DNA of 22,245 bases from Alphaproteobacteria bacterium (GCA_016869415.1 VGEI01000017.1:1-22245), one strand, 5' to 3'. Counted from the stretch's first letter, positions 13,861 to 21,656 are shown. Program-made: numbers and translations. The notes: generated from the sequence alone by a model not told the origin.

Positions 13861-15516
13861 ATGAAGCAGTCTCGCAAACAGCCCGGGATTTTCGATCGCG
13901 ACCTCGAGCGCGGGCCGGCGAACCATGCCGTGCTGTCGCCGATCTCGTTCCTGCGCCGCTCGGCGTCCGTCTACCCGCGGAAGGTGGCGGTGATCCATGG
14001 CGAGACACGGTTCACCTATGCCCAGTTCCACGCGCGCTGCCGGCGATTGGCCTCGGCGCTGAAACGGCGGAAGATTGGCATCGCCGATACTGTGGCGGTC
14101 ATGGCGCCCAACGTCCCCGCCCTCCTCGAGGCCCATTACGGCGTGCCGATGGCCGGCGCCGTGCTCAACGCGCTCAACTATCGTCTCGATGCCCGGACAA
14201 TCGCCGCCTGCCTCGAGCACGGCCAGGCGAAGCTCTTGATCGTGGACCGGGAGTACTCGACGACGGTTGCCGCCGCGCTAGCGCTGATGAAGAAGAAACC
14301 AGCGGTGATCGATATCGACGATCCGCTCTACGTGGGTGGCAGACTGATCGGCGAGAAGGACTACGAAGCCTTGCTGCAGGAAGGTTCGGTCGACGACGAG
14401 CTGCCGGAGCTGTCAGACGAGTGGCAGGCCATCTGCCTGCTCTATACCTCGGGAACCACCGGCAATCCCAAAGGCGTCGTCTATCACCATCGCGGCGCCT
14501 ATCTGAACGCGCTCGGCAACGCGCTGACCTTCGGGCTCAGCCCCAGCGCGATCTACCTCTGGACCCTGCCGATGTTCCACTGCAACGGCTGGACCTACAC
14601 CTGGGCAGTCACCGCGGCCGGCGGCACTCATATCTGCCTGCGCCGCGTCGACCCGGCGCAGATTTTCCTGCTTATCGAGCGGCACAACGTCACGCATATG
14701 TGCGGCGCACCCATTGTGCTGACGACGCTGATTCATGCGCCCGAGACGGCGAAGCGACGTTTTACCCATTCCGTCGAGGTCATGACAGGTGGTGCAGCGC
14801 CGCCCTCGCCGGTGATCGCGGCGATGGATGGCATGGGCTTTCGCGTCCTTCATGCCTATGGCCTAACCGAGTGCTACGGTCCGGCGACCGTCTGCGCCTG
14901 GCAGGAGGAGTGGAACGATCTGACCCTGCCGGAGCGCGCATCCCGCATGGCCAGGCAGGGGGTGCGCTACGTCACGCTCGAAGACGTCACCGTTGCCGAT
15001 CCGCAAACTCTCAAACCCGTGCCCAGCGACGGCAGGACGCTCGGCGAGATCATGCTGCGCGGCAACACGGTGATGAAGGGCTACCTCAAGAATGCCAAAG
15101 CGACGCGCGAGGCCTTCCGCGGCGGCTGGTTCCACACCGGCGACCTCGCGGTATGCCACCCCGATGGCTATATCGAGGTCAAGGACCGCTCGAAGGACAT
15201 CATCATCTCGGGTGGTGAGAACATCTCCTCGCTGGAAGTTGAGGAGGCGCTCTACAAACATCCGCTGGTGATGGAAGCGGCGGTGGTGGCCCGGCCCGAC
15301 GAGAAATGGGGCGAGACCCCATGCGCTTTCGTCACGCTCAAGCCGGACGCGGCCGCCATCGCCGGTGATGCCATCATCGACTGGTGCCGCGACAACCTGG
15401 CGCACTATAAGGTGCCGCGGACCGTCGTCTTCGGGCCGCTGCCCAAGACCTCGACCGGCAAGATCCAGAAGTTCGTTCTGCGCGAGCGCGCGAAGAGCCT
15501 GCGGAGCGGAGCGTGA
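13861..15516 (+). CDS. Acyl-CoA synthetase (AMP-forming), LvaE/DmdB-like
   Basis: A 551-residue member of the ANL superfamily that activates a carboxylic acid to its CoA thioester through an acyl-adenylate. The P-loop-like motif YTSGTTGNPKG is at 195-205. It is followed by TLPMFHCNGWTYTW, the YGLTECYGP adenine-binding motif, TGDLAV, the hinge motif KDRSKDIIISGGENIS and the C-terminal catalytic lysine K534 in KTSTGKIQKF. The ATG at 13861 has a strong GGGGAGG site; the frame is open 31 codons upstream but lacks family similarity. It is the first gene of a six-gene unit and overlaps the SDR gene by 4 bases (GTGA). Given its partners, it would activate a short or medium 4-keto or 4-hydroxy acid, an inference from comparison with LvaE; 3-methylthiopropionyl-CoA ligase (DmdB) is a close family alternative. 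Confidence 0.92.
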   Translation: MKQSRKQPGIFDRDLERGPANHAVLSPISFLRRSASVYPRKVAVIHGETRFTYAQFHARCRRLASALKRRKIGIADTVAVMAPNVPALLEAHYGVPMAGAVLNALNYRLDARTIAACLEHGQAKLLIVDREYSTTVAAALALMKKKPAVIDIDDPLYVGGRLIGEKDYEALLQEGSVDDELPELSDEWQAICLLYTSGTTGNPKGVVYHHRGAYLNALGNALTFGLSPSAIYLWTLPMFHCNGWTYTWAVTAAGGTHICLRRVDPAQIFLLIERHNVTHMCGAPIVLTTLIHAPETAKRRFTHSVEVMTGGAAPPSPVIAAMDGMGFRVLHAYGLTECYGPATVCAWQEEWNDLTLPERASRMARQGVRYVTLEDVTVADPQTLKPVPSDGRTLGEIMLRGNTVMKGYLKNAKATREAFRGGWFHTGDLAVCHPDGYIEVKDRSKDIIISGGENISSLEVEEALYKHPLVMEAAVVARPDEKWGETPCAFVTLKPDAAAIAGDAIIDWCRDNLAHYKVPRTVVFGPLPKTSTGKIQKFVLRERAKSLRSGA

Positions 15517-16280
15517 GCGACTTCTTCGGCTTGTCAGGCCGTGTGGCGGTGGTAACGGGCGCGTCGTCGGGCCTCGGCCGGCAGTTTGCACTCACCCTGG
15601 CGCGCGCCGGCGCCAAGGTCGGGCTGGCGGCACGCCGCGCTGAGCGCCTGAAGGAACTCGATGCCGAGATCGCCGCCTTCGACGGCCGGGCGTTGCCGGT
15701 CGTCATGGACGTCACCGATCCAGTCTCGGTCGCGGAAGGGTTTGCGGCGATCGAAACGGAGCTCGGGCCGATCGGGGTCCTGGTCAATAACGCGGGCATC
15801 GCGGCGACCAAGCCATTCCTCGACCAGGACGAACGCGAATGGCGCGAGGTGCTGGCTACGAACCTCGATGGGGCCCGGCGCGTCGCCCACGGCGCCGCCA
15901 CGCTGATGGCCAAGCACGGCCACGGTGGCTCCATCATCAACATCGCCTCGGTGCTCGGTCTGCGCCCGGCAAACCATCTTTCAGCTTACGCCGCGGCGAA
16001 GGCCGGCCTCGTCAGCCTGACCCAGACGATGGCGCTCGAGCTGGCGCGGCACCACATACGGGTCAACGCGCTCGCCCCGGGCTATATCGTCACCGATCTG
16101 AACCGCGAGTTCCTGACCGGCAAGGGCGGCGAGGCGATGCTCAAACGTGTCCCGCTGCGCCGCTTCGGCGAGGCCGCCGATCTCGACGGTGCGCTGCTGT
16201 TGCTCGCCTCGGAGGCGGGGCGGTATATGACCGGCAGTGTCATCGTGGTCGATGGCGGCCATACTCTCGGTTTCCTCTGA
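15513..16280 (+). CDS. Short-chain dehydrogenase/reductase (LvaD-like position)
   Basis: A 255-residue SDR with the cofactor motif TGASSGLG at 15-22, NNAG near 90-93, and the catalytic residues S146, Y159 and K163 (YAAAK). The C-terminal PGYIVTDLN segment is also typical. It starts with GTG at 15513 inside the synthetase stop (overlap GTGA), with GGAG at 15503-15506 as ribosome-binding site. In the P. putida levulinate pathway the SDR LvaD reduces the 4-keto group of levulinyl-CoA to 4-hydroxyvaleryl-CoA; the same role on a CoA-bound substrate is proposed here from the gene set. A 3-hydroxyacyl-CoA dehydrogenase role remains possible. Confidence 0.92.
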   Translation: MSDFFGLSGRVAVVTGASSGLGRQFALTLARAGAKVGLAARRAERLKELDAEIAAFDGRALPVVMDVTDPVSVAEGFAAIETELGPIGVLVNNAGIAATKPFLDQDEREWREVLATNLDGARRVAHGAATLMAKHGHGGSIINIASVLGLRPANHLSAYAAAKAGLVSLTQTMALELARHHIRVNALAPGYIVTDLNREFLTGKGGEAMLKRVPLRRFGEAADLDGALLLLASEAGRYMTGSVIVVDGGHTLGFL

Positions 16281-16293
16281 AAGGTACCTCCTC

Positions 16294-16947
16294 ATGATCG
16301 TCGATCTGCGCACCTACACGTTGAAGCCCGGGACCATGGGCGCCTATCTCAAGCTCTATGGCGAGAACGGCTGGCCGATCCAGAACAGGTACCTGCCGAA
16401 ATGCCTGGGCTACTACGTCCTCGATATCGGCGTGCAGAACCGGGTCGTGCATCTCTGGGAATACGAAGATGTCGCGCAGCGCGCCAAGGCACGGACGGCG
16501 ATGGAATCCGACGCGGCCTGGAATGCCTATCGCGCCAGCTCGGCCCAGTTCATGGTCACCCAGGAAAACCGCGTGATGAAGGACGCACCGTTCTGGCCGA
16601 TGAAGCCGGCGGCCGTGGCTCCGCCGATCGGCATCGTCGACAAGCGGACCTATTTCGTCGAGCCAGGCAAGACCGGCGAATGGGCCAAGCTCTATCAGGC
16701 CGAAGGGCTGGATGTGCAGGTGGGGCACCTCGGCCGTTGCATCGGGTTCTATGTCTCCGATATAGGCCCGCAGCACCAGTTGGTGCATCTGTGGGCCTAC
16801 AAGGATCTCGCCGACCGCCAGGAGCGCCGCAACCGGATGCAGGCCGATCCGAAATGGAATGCCTACCTGGCCAAAGCTGCGAAGCTCTTCGTTCACATGG
16901 AGAACGAGATCATCCGCCCCGCACCGTTCTGGACACCTCCGGCTTGA
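16294..16947 (+). CDS. NIPSNAP family protein with two tandem domains
   Basis: A 217-residue protein built from two homologous NIPSNAP (dimeric alpha/beta barrel-like) domains, residues 2-102 and 114-214. Each starts with IVD-RTY and contains a G-Y/F-YV-DIG segment, VHLW-Y-D and WNAY, and ends with APFW. The ATG at 16294 has AAGG 9 bases before it; the open frame starts earlier but inside the SDR gene. Similar folds include small oxygenases, isomerases and dehalogenating enzymes, but no catalytic residues can be assigned. It lies 13 bases after the SDR gene and 9 before the acyl-CoA dehydrogenase gene, so it belongs to the operon although the P. putida lva operon has no such gene. Function is unknown. 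Confidence 0.88.
   Translation: MIVDLRTYTLKPGTMGAYLKLYGENGWPIQNRYLPKCLGYYVLDIGVQNRVVHLWEYEDVAQRAKARTAMESDAAWNAYRASSAQFMVTQENRVMKDAPFWPMKPAAVAPPIGIVDKRTYFVEPGKTGEWAKLYQAEGLDVQVGHLGRCIGFYVSDIGPQHQLVHLWAYKDLADRQERRNRMQADPKWNAYLAKAAKLFVHMENEIIRPAPFWTPPA
16297..16935 (+). repeat. Internal duplication of about 303 bases encoding the two NIPSNAP domains
   Basis: Codons 2-102 (16297-16599) and 114-214 (16633-16935) encode collinear domains of the same length with many identical residues, such as VDLRTY/VDKRTY, YYVLDIG/FYVSDIG, VVHLWEYED/LVHLWAYKD, AWNAYRA/KWNAYLA and DAPFWP/PAPFWT. The copies are related at protein level and diverged in DNA, so this is an old duplication within the gene. Confidence 0.85.
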
Positions 16948-16956
16948 GGCCGCGCC

Positions 16957-18153
16957 ATGGATTTTGGTCTTCCGACGGCGGTCGAGAGGCTCCGCGGCCG
17001 CATCCGTGACTTCGTGGTGGAGGAGCTGTTGCCGGCCGAGCGCGATCCCTCGAACTGGGGCGAGGGCGAGAACATCCGCCTCGACCGGCTGGAGACACTG
17101 CGGCAGAAGGCGAAAGCAGCCGGGCTATGGGCGCCGCAGATGCCCAAGGAGCGGGGTGGGCTCGGTCTCAATCATGTCGGCATGGCGGCCTGCTACGAAG
17201 AGGCGGCCCGCTCGCTATTCGGTCCCGCCGCGCTTAACTGCGCGCCGCCCGACGACGGCAACATGCAGGTGCTCAACAAGGTCGGCACGGCAAAGCAGAA
17301 GACCCGCTGGCTGCAGCCCATCATCGACGGCAAGGTACGCTCCTCCTTCGCCATGACCGAGCCGATGCCGGGTGCCGGCTCCGACCCCTCGGCCATGCTC
17401 ACCAAAGCGACCCGACGCGGCAAGAAATGGGTGATCAAGGGCCGCAAGTCGTTCATCACCGGGGCGGGAGAAGCGCAGCATTTCATACTTATTGCTCGCA
17501 CCTCGAACGATGCACGCAAGGGCCTGACGGCCTTCCTGTTCGATGCCGATCAGCAGGGCTGGAGGATCGTCAGGCGTATCCCAATCATGGGGCCGGAAGA
17601 ACATGGCGGACACTGCGAGTTGGAATTCAAGGGCCTCGAGATCACCGACGAGAACGTGTTGATGAAGGTCGGCGACGGGTTGAAGGTGACCCAGATCCGC
17701 CTGGGCCCGGCGCGACTGACGCACTGCATGCGCTGGCTGGGCATGGCCAAGCGCGCCCTAGAGGAATGCTTCGGCTACGTCAAGGAACGCGAGAGCTTCG
17801 GCATGAAGCTGGCCGACCATGAAGGCGTGCAGTGGCTGCTCGGTTCGGCTGCGATGGAGATCGAGGTCGGCCGCCTGCTGACCATGCGCGCTGCGTGGAA
17901 GCTCGATCAGGGCGATTTCGCGCGCAAGGAAATCTCTATGGCCAAGGTCGCGGTCGCCGACGTGCTGCACAAGTCGATCGATACGGCGATCCAGCTGCTC
18001 GGCGCGCGCGGCTATTCGCGCGACACGCCGCTCGAGTGGATGTACCGCTACGCGCGCCAGGCGCGGTTGGTCGACGGCGCCTCCGAGGTACACAAGATGG
18101 TGCTGGCGCGCGCCCTGCTTGCCGAAGGCACGGAGTTCTGGGGTTGGAACTGA
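16957..18153 (+). CDS. Acyl-CoA dehydrogenase family protein, ACAD10/11 and LvaC-like
   Basis: A 398-residue flavoprotein of the acyl-CoA dehydrogenase fold. FAD-binding and substrate segments FAMTEPMPGAGSDPSAM and FITGAG are in the middle domain, and RYARQARLVDGASEVHK lies near the C-terminus. At the place of the catalytic Glu376 of medium-chain dehydrogenases there is Asp373 (VDGASEVH), as in the ACAD10/11 branch (ADGPDEVH-like). In that branch and in LvaC the enzyme converts a 4-phosphoacyl-CoA to an enoyl-CoA rather than doing ordinary beta-oxidation. The ATG at 16957 follows GAGG at 16946-16949. The adjoining phosphotransferase gene overlaps its last 10 bases, the split equivalent of the kinase-dehydrogenase fusion in human ACAD10/11. 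Confidence 0.92.
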   Translation: MDFGLPTAVERLRGRIRDFVVEELLPAERDPSNWGEGENIRLDRLETLRQKAKAAGLWAPQMPKERGGLGLNHVGMAACYEEAARSLFGPAALNCAPPDDGNMQVLNKVGTAKQKTRWLQPIIDGKVRSSFAMTEPMPGAGSDPSAMLTKATRRGKKWVIKGRKSFITGAGEAQHFILIARTSNDARKGLTAFLFDADQQGWRIVRRIPIMGPEEHGGHCELEFKGLEITDENVLMKVGDGLKVTQIRLGPARLTHCMRWLGMAKRALEECFGYVKERESFGMKLADHEGVQWLLGSAAMEIEVGRLLTMRAAWKLDQGDFARKEISMAKVAVADVLHKSIDTAIQLLGARGYSRDTPLEWMYRYARQARLVDGASEVHKMVLARALLAEGTEFWGWN

Positions 18154-19163
18154 GCGGCCCGGCCGCTGTCGCCTCGCTGAGCCGTTGGCTGATCGGCGGC
18201 CTCGGGGCGCGCTCGGTATCGATACGCCGCATAGACAGGCTCGGCGGCGGCGCGATCCAAGAGAACTACGCGCTCGACGCCGACGTCTCCGGTGGGACGC
18301 ACGCGGGAGCCCAGAAACTGGTGCTGCGCACCGATGCGCCCTCGGGTGTCGCCGTCAGCCACAGCCGCGCCCAGGAATATGCGTTACTCCAGGCAGCGCA
18401 GGCGGCCGGCGTCACCGTGCCGCAGCCGTTGGCGCTGTGCAGCGACAAGGCGATCATCGGGCGGCCGTTCTATGTGATGAAGCGGGTTGCCGGGACCGCC
18501 GCCGGACATATCCTCGTGCGCGACGACCGCTGGAAGGGTGACCGTGTTGCTCTGGCCGACCAGCTTGGCCGCGAGCTGGCGAAAATCCACACCATTCGGC
18601 CGCCGCGCGGCGACCTAGATTTTCTGCCGTTGCCCAAACAGCCGCCTGCACGCGAAGCCATATCAGGCTATCGCGCTTGGCTCGACACCTATCGCACTCC
18701 GCGCCCCGCGCTCGAATGGGGACTGCGCTGGCTTGAGCGGCACGCGCCCGCGACGGCCGATCTGGTGCTCAGCCATCGCGATTTCCGCACCGGCAACTAC
18801 ATGGTCGACGCGCAGGGGCTCACCGGCATCCTCGATTGGGAGTTCGCCGGCTGGGGTGACTGGCACGAGGATATCGGCTGGTTCTGCTCGCGCTGCTGGC
18901 GTTTCGGGGCCAACACGCGCGAGGCCGGCGGCATAGGGTCGCGCAGCGATTTTATCGCCGGCTATGAAAAGCGGTCGGGTAGGCGGGTCGATGCCGAACA
19001 GGTTCGCTACTGGGAGACGATGGCTCATGCGCGCTGGGCCACGATAGCTATCCAGCAAGGCGAGCGGCATGTCTCAGGCTCCGAGCCCTCGCTCGATCTG
19101 GCGCTGACTGGCCGGCGGGTCGCCGAGCTCGAATATCAGCTTCTGCGGATGACGGGATCATGA
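18144..19163 (+). CDS. APH-type phosphotransferase (LvaA / ACAD10/11 kinase domain-like)
   Basis: A 339-residue protein of the aminoglycoside phosphotransferase/choline kinase fold. Visible motifs are the glycine-rich loop LGGGAIQENYAL (about 33-44), the catalytic loop HRDFRTGN at 211-218 (catalytic D213, metal-binding N218) and the metal-binding DWE at 231-233. I chose TTG at 18144, which has GGAG at 18132-18135 eight bases upstream and overlaps the dehydrogenase gene by 10 bases; CTG at 18150 is less likely. The frame is open much further upstream but only as a shadow of the dehydrogenase. LvaA homologues phosphorylate the 4-hydroxyl of a CoA-bound hydroxy acid using ATP; the same is inferred here. 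The dehydrogenase and DUF6285-like neighbours make antibiotic resistance unlikely. Confidence 0.88.
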   Translation: MELSGPAAVASLSRWLIGGLGARSVSIRRIDRLGGGAIQENYALDADVSGGTHAGAQKLVLRTDAPSGVAVSHSRAQEYALLQAAQAAGVTVPQPLALCSDKAIIGRPFYVMKRVAGTAAGHILVRDDRWKGDRVALADQLGRELAKIHTIRPPRGDLDFLPLPKQPPAREAISGYRAWLDTYRTPRPALEWGLRWLERHAPATADLVLSHRDFRTGNYMVDAQGLTGILDWEFAGWGDWHEDIGWFCSRCWRFGANTREAGGIGSRSDFIAGYEKRSGRRVDAEQVRYWETMAHARWATIAIQQGERHVSGSEPSLDLALTGRRVAELEYQLLRMTGS

Positions 19164-19450
19164 GCGATCGCCCCGATGCGAAGGAGCTGCTGGAGATCGC
19201 CCGGGAGGCACTAGCCAACGAGCTACTGCCGTTCTTGCCGCCAGACAAGCGTCTCGCTGGGTTGATGGTGTCCAGTGCCCTGGCCATGGCGGCACGGGGA
19301 CTCGCGGCAACCATGCCGCCCCTTCCTGATGTGGTGATCGCCGATATCCGAGACGGGAGGCACGACAGCGACAAAGTACTCTATGAGGCGCTGCTGGCCG
19401 AAGCGAAAGCGCGGGCGCTGATCAGCAATCCGAAGGATGTCGACGATTGA
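19160..19450 (+). CDS. Small DUF6285-like protein (LvaB-like partner of the phosphotransferase)
   Basis: A 96-residue protein starting MSDRPDAKELLEIAREAL, which resembles the DUF6285 pattern (a D-P-A-ELLEAV-like start, then a helical A-A-N-AL-V-RELE-like segment; here SSALAMAARGLA at 38-49). It appears mostly helical and cytosolic. The ATG overlaps the stop of the phosphotransferase gene (ATGA), so translation is coupled. In the P. putida lva operon a small protein, LvaB, is needed for activity of the kinase LvaA; position and size suggest the same partnership. Family assignment rests on remembered sequence pattern and gene order, so it is less certain than for its neighbours. It is the last gene of the unit, 6 bases from the convergent PLP-enzyme gene. 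Confidence 0.75.
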   Translation: MSDRPDAKELLEIAREALANELLPFLPPDKRLAGLMVSSALAMAARGLAATMPPLPDVVIADIRDGRHDSDKVLYEALLAEAKARALISNPKDVDD

Positions 19451-19456
19451 TGTCGG

Positions 19457-20599
19457 CTACCAGCCGTTCACCCGGTCCCATTCGTCGACGATCTCAGTTC
19501 CGCCTTCGGTGACGTAGTAGCGGTCGTACATCGCCGCGGTCATGCAGACATGGTTGGGCAGCACGCGCAGACGGCTGCCGATGGGAAAACGCTCGAAAGG
19601 CAGCTTGTTGATGGCGTCGCGCCCGCGCTGGTGGCCGACCAGACCGTGCTCCTGGTGAACATCGACTACGGCCAGGCCGGGCAGAGGCACCTTGCCTCCG
19701 GGAAGACAGACCAGGCCATATCCCGTGCCCGGCGCGTTGCGGTTGGCACCGGTATCCTTGGACAGGGCCAAACCGCCGGCGTCGATCAGGAGGTGATTGC
19801 GCTCGCGGTGATGACCGGTGACCGAGGCAAGGACCGAGACGGCAATCTCGTTCACTTCGCAGGATTCGATGCCGAGCTGAAAGAGATCGAAAAAGACGAA
19901 ATTGCCGGGGCGCATCTCGGTGACGCCGTCGAGCATCGCAGCGTGGATGGCCGTTGGGGTCGAGCCCACGCTGACGATCGGGCAGGGATGACCGGCTTCG
20001 CGCAGCCGTGCCGCCGCTTTGACCACGCCGGCGCGCTCGGCCTCGGCAATCTCTCTGATCTCCTCGATGCTGCCGGCGTTGTAGGAGTGGCCTGCGTGTG
20101 CCAGCACGCCTGCCAGTGCTGCGCCCGGTCCGCGCAGCGCTTCGGCAATCGGCAGGAGCTCGGCCGACTCAGCGGCGATCCCGGCACGGCCGAGACCTGT
20201 GTCGATCTTGATCAGCACATGGAACGTCACGCCCAGCGCTCGGCCGCGCTCGGCGACCGCCTTAGCTACCACCTCGTTGTCGGTAATCAGCTTGAGATCG
20301 GTACCTTTGGTCAGCAGGCCGGCGGCCGTGTCGAGCTTGGCCGGAACGATGGGCACCGCGTAGGTGATGTCATGGAACCCGTGGCGCGAGAAGTACGTCG
20401 CCTCGGCGAGCGTCGACACGGTGATCGGTCCGCGGCCGCCCGCGGCGAGTTCCGCCACCCGTGCCGATTTGGCCGTCTTGAGATGCGGACGCAGGACAAC
20501 TCCGAGATCGCGCGCCCGGCCTTGCAGGCGGGCGATGTTTTTCTCGAGCCGCGTGCGATCGAGAACGAGTGACGGGGTAGGGAGGTCGTCGAGGCGCAT
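19457..20599 (-). CDS. D-serine dehydratase/D-threonine aldolase-like PLP enzyme (alanine racemase N-terminal fold)
   Basis: A 380-residue fold-type III PLP enzyme of the DSD1/D-TA family. The PLP lysine is K41 in LRPHLKTAKS; the C-terminal domain has VDVHQEHG and the metal site PNHVC with H350 and C352. D-serine dehydratases bind zinc through a His-x-Cys pair, while classical D-threonine aldolases use His and Asp, so the HVC motif leans toward the dehydratase-like branch; 3-hydroxy-D-aspartate enzymes are also in this group. The ATG at 20599 has AGGA (20608-20605) in front. It is divergent from the histidine methyltransferase gene with 73 bases between. The exact D-amino-acid substrate is not decided by sequence. 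Confidence 0.88.
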   Translation of the reverse strand: MRLDDLPTPSLVLDRTRLEKNIARLQGRARDLGVVLRPHLKTAKSARVAELAAGGRGPITVSTLAEATYFSRHGFHDITYAVPIVPAKLDTAAGLLTKGTDLKLITDNEVVAKAVAERGRALGVTFHVLIKIDTGLGRAGIAAESAELLPIAEALRGPGAALAGVLAHAGHSYNAGSIEEIREIAEAERAGVVKAAARLREAGHPCPIVSVGSTPTAIHAAMLDGVTEMRPGNFVFFDLFQLGIESCEVNEIAVSVLASVTGHHRERNHLLIDAGGLALSKDTGANRNAPGTGYGLVCLPGGKVPLPGLAVVDVHQEHGLVGHQRGRDAINKLPFERFPIGSRLRVLPNHVCMTAAMYDRYYVTEGGTEIVDEWDRVNGW

Positions 20600-20633
20600 T
20601 TACATCCTGCTTGGCGAACGGCTTACCATAGCA

Positions 20634-20645
20634 TCCTCACGAGGA
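20634..20645. promoter_or_regulatory. Small palindrome in the divergent spacer (operator candidate)
   Basis: TCCTCACGAGGA is a 5-2-5 inverted repeat in the 73-base region between the PLP-enzyme and histidine methyltransferase genes. No clear promoter hexamers with proper spacing were found around it on either strand. It could be a regulator site or chance; no regulator gene is nearby. Confidence 0.25.
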
Positions 20646-20672
20646 ATTGAGGCCAGCGCGCCGCGCCCGGTT

Positions 20673-21656
20673 ATGGCAGAGTTATGCCGCATGCTGCAGA
20701 ACGCCGCCCGCCTCGTCGATCTGGCCCCCGAAGTCGTATCGTTTCGCGACGCCGTGCTCTATGGGCTGGCGCGCACACCTAAATCCATCCCGCCGATGTA
20801 TTTTTACGACGCCAAGGGCTCGGCGCTCTTCGAGGCGATCTGCCGGCTGCCCGAGTACTACCCGACGCGCGCCGAGACGGCGATCCTACAGCGCCATGCC
20901 TCCGACATCGCAGGCCGCATCGGTCCTGCCGCGCATCTGATCGAATACGGCAGCGGCGGGCTGCAGAAAGTCCGTCCGCTCCTCGTTGCTCTGGAAGCAC
21001 CGGTGGCTTATGCGCCGGTGGATATCTCCGCCGAGCATCTGGAAGCGGCAGCTCAACGCCTTGCAACAGAGTATCCGGCGCTCGAGGTCACCGCCATCGT
21101 TGCCGACTATTCCCGGCCCTTCTCGGTGCCCACGCCGCAGCGGCCGGCGCGCACCCGGGCGGCACTGTTCCTTGGCTCGACAATCGGCAATTTCGCGCCG
21201 GACGAGGCGCTGAGCTTCCTGCGCCAGGCGGCCCGGCGTCTTGCCGGCGGCGGCTGCCTGCTGCTGGGCGCCGACCTGCGCAAGGACCCCGCCAGGCTGC
21301 ATGCCGCCTACAACGATGCGGCCGGCGTCACTGCCGAGTTCAATCTCAACCTGCTGACGCGGATCAACCGGGAGCTCGGCGGCAGCTTCGATCTCGCCGC
21401 CTTCGCGCACTACGCCTTCTACAATCCGGGGCTCAGCCGGATCGAGATGCACCTGATCAGCCGGCGGGCGCAGCGTGTCAGCGTGGCGGGGCGCAGCTTC
21501 TGCTTCAGCGAGGGCGAGAGCCTGCACACCGAGAATTCCTACAAGTTCACCGTCGAGGGTATGCAGGACGTCGCCCGGCGGGCCGGCTTCGAGCCCGAGG
21601 ATGTCTGGTTCGACGAGGAGCGTCTGTTCAGCCTGCATCTGCTGCGCGCGGCCTGA
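20673..21656 (+). CDS. egtD: EgtD-like L-histidine N-alpha-methyltransferase
   Basis: A 327-residue S-adenosylmethionine-dependent methyltransferase of the EgtD family, which trimethylates histidine to hercynine, the first step of ergothioneine or selenoneine synthesis. Family blocks are PPMYFYDAKGSALFEAI (40-56), LPEYYPTRAE (59-68), motif I EYGSGGLQKV (91-100), LGSTIGNF (167-174) and HTENSYKF (285-292). Mycobacterium smegmatis EgtD binds histidine with N166, E282 and S284; N173, E287 and S289 correspond, so the histidine site looks intact. The ATG at 20673 was chosen; ATG at 20691 would give 321 residues, the M. smegmatis length, and is equally possible. The frame is open further upstream, through the spacer and into the antisense side of the PLP gene, which is a shadow. 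An EgtB-like gene follows after 84 bases. Confidence 0.9.
   Translation: MAELCRMLQNAARLVDLAPEVVSFRDAVLYGLARTPKSIPPMYFYDAKGSALFEAICRLPEYYPTRAETAILQRHASDIAGRIGPAAHLIEYGSGGLQKVRPLLVALEAPVAYAPVDISAEHLEAAAQRLATEYPALEVTAIVADYSRPFSVPTPQRPARTRAALFLGSTIGNFAPDEALSFLRQAARRLAGGGCLLLGADLRKDPARLHAAYNDAAGVTAEFNLNLLTRINRELGGSFDLAAFAHYAFYNPGLSRIEMHLISRRAQRVSVAGRSFCFSEGESLHTENSYKFTVEGMQDVARRAGFEPEDVWFDEERLFSLHLLRAA

Noticed and set aside
13775..14008. 78-residue N-terminal extension of the FrnE-like protein
   Set aside because: It runs antisense into the acyl-CoA synthetase gene, is Arg/Ser/Ala-rich, and the family domain starts at MIIDIVSD.
13845..15218. 457-codon plus-strand open frame inside the acyl-CoA synthetase gene
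   Set aside because: Out of frame with a complete ANL enzyme; arginine- and alanine-rich shadow without motifs.
17832..18143. Upstream extension of the phosphotransferase reading frame
   Set aside because: This part overlaps the acyl-CoA dehydrogenase in another frame and has no kinase similarity; the TTG at 18144 has a well-placed GGAG.
19550..20572. 340-codon plus-strand open frame opposite the PLP-enzyme gene
   Set aside because: Shadow of the minus-strand gene, which carries K41 and the HVC metal motif.
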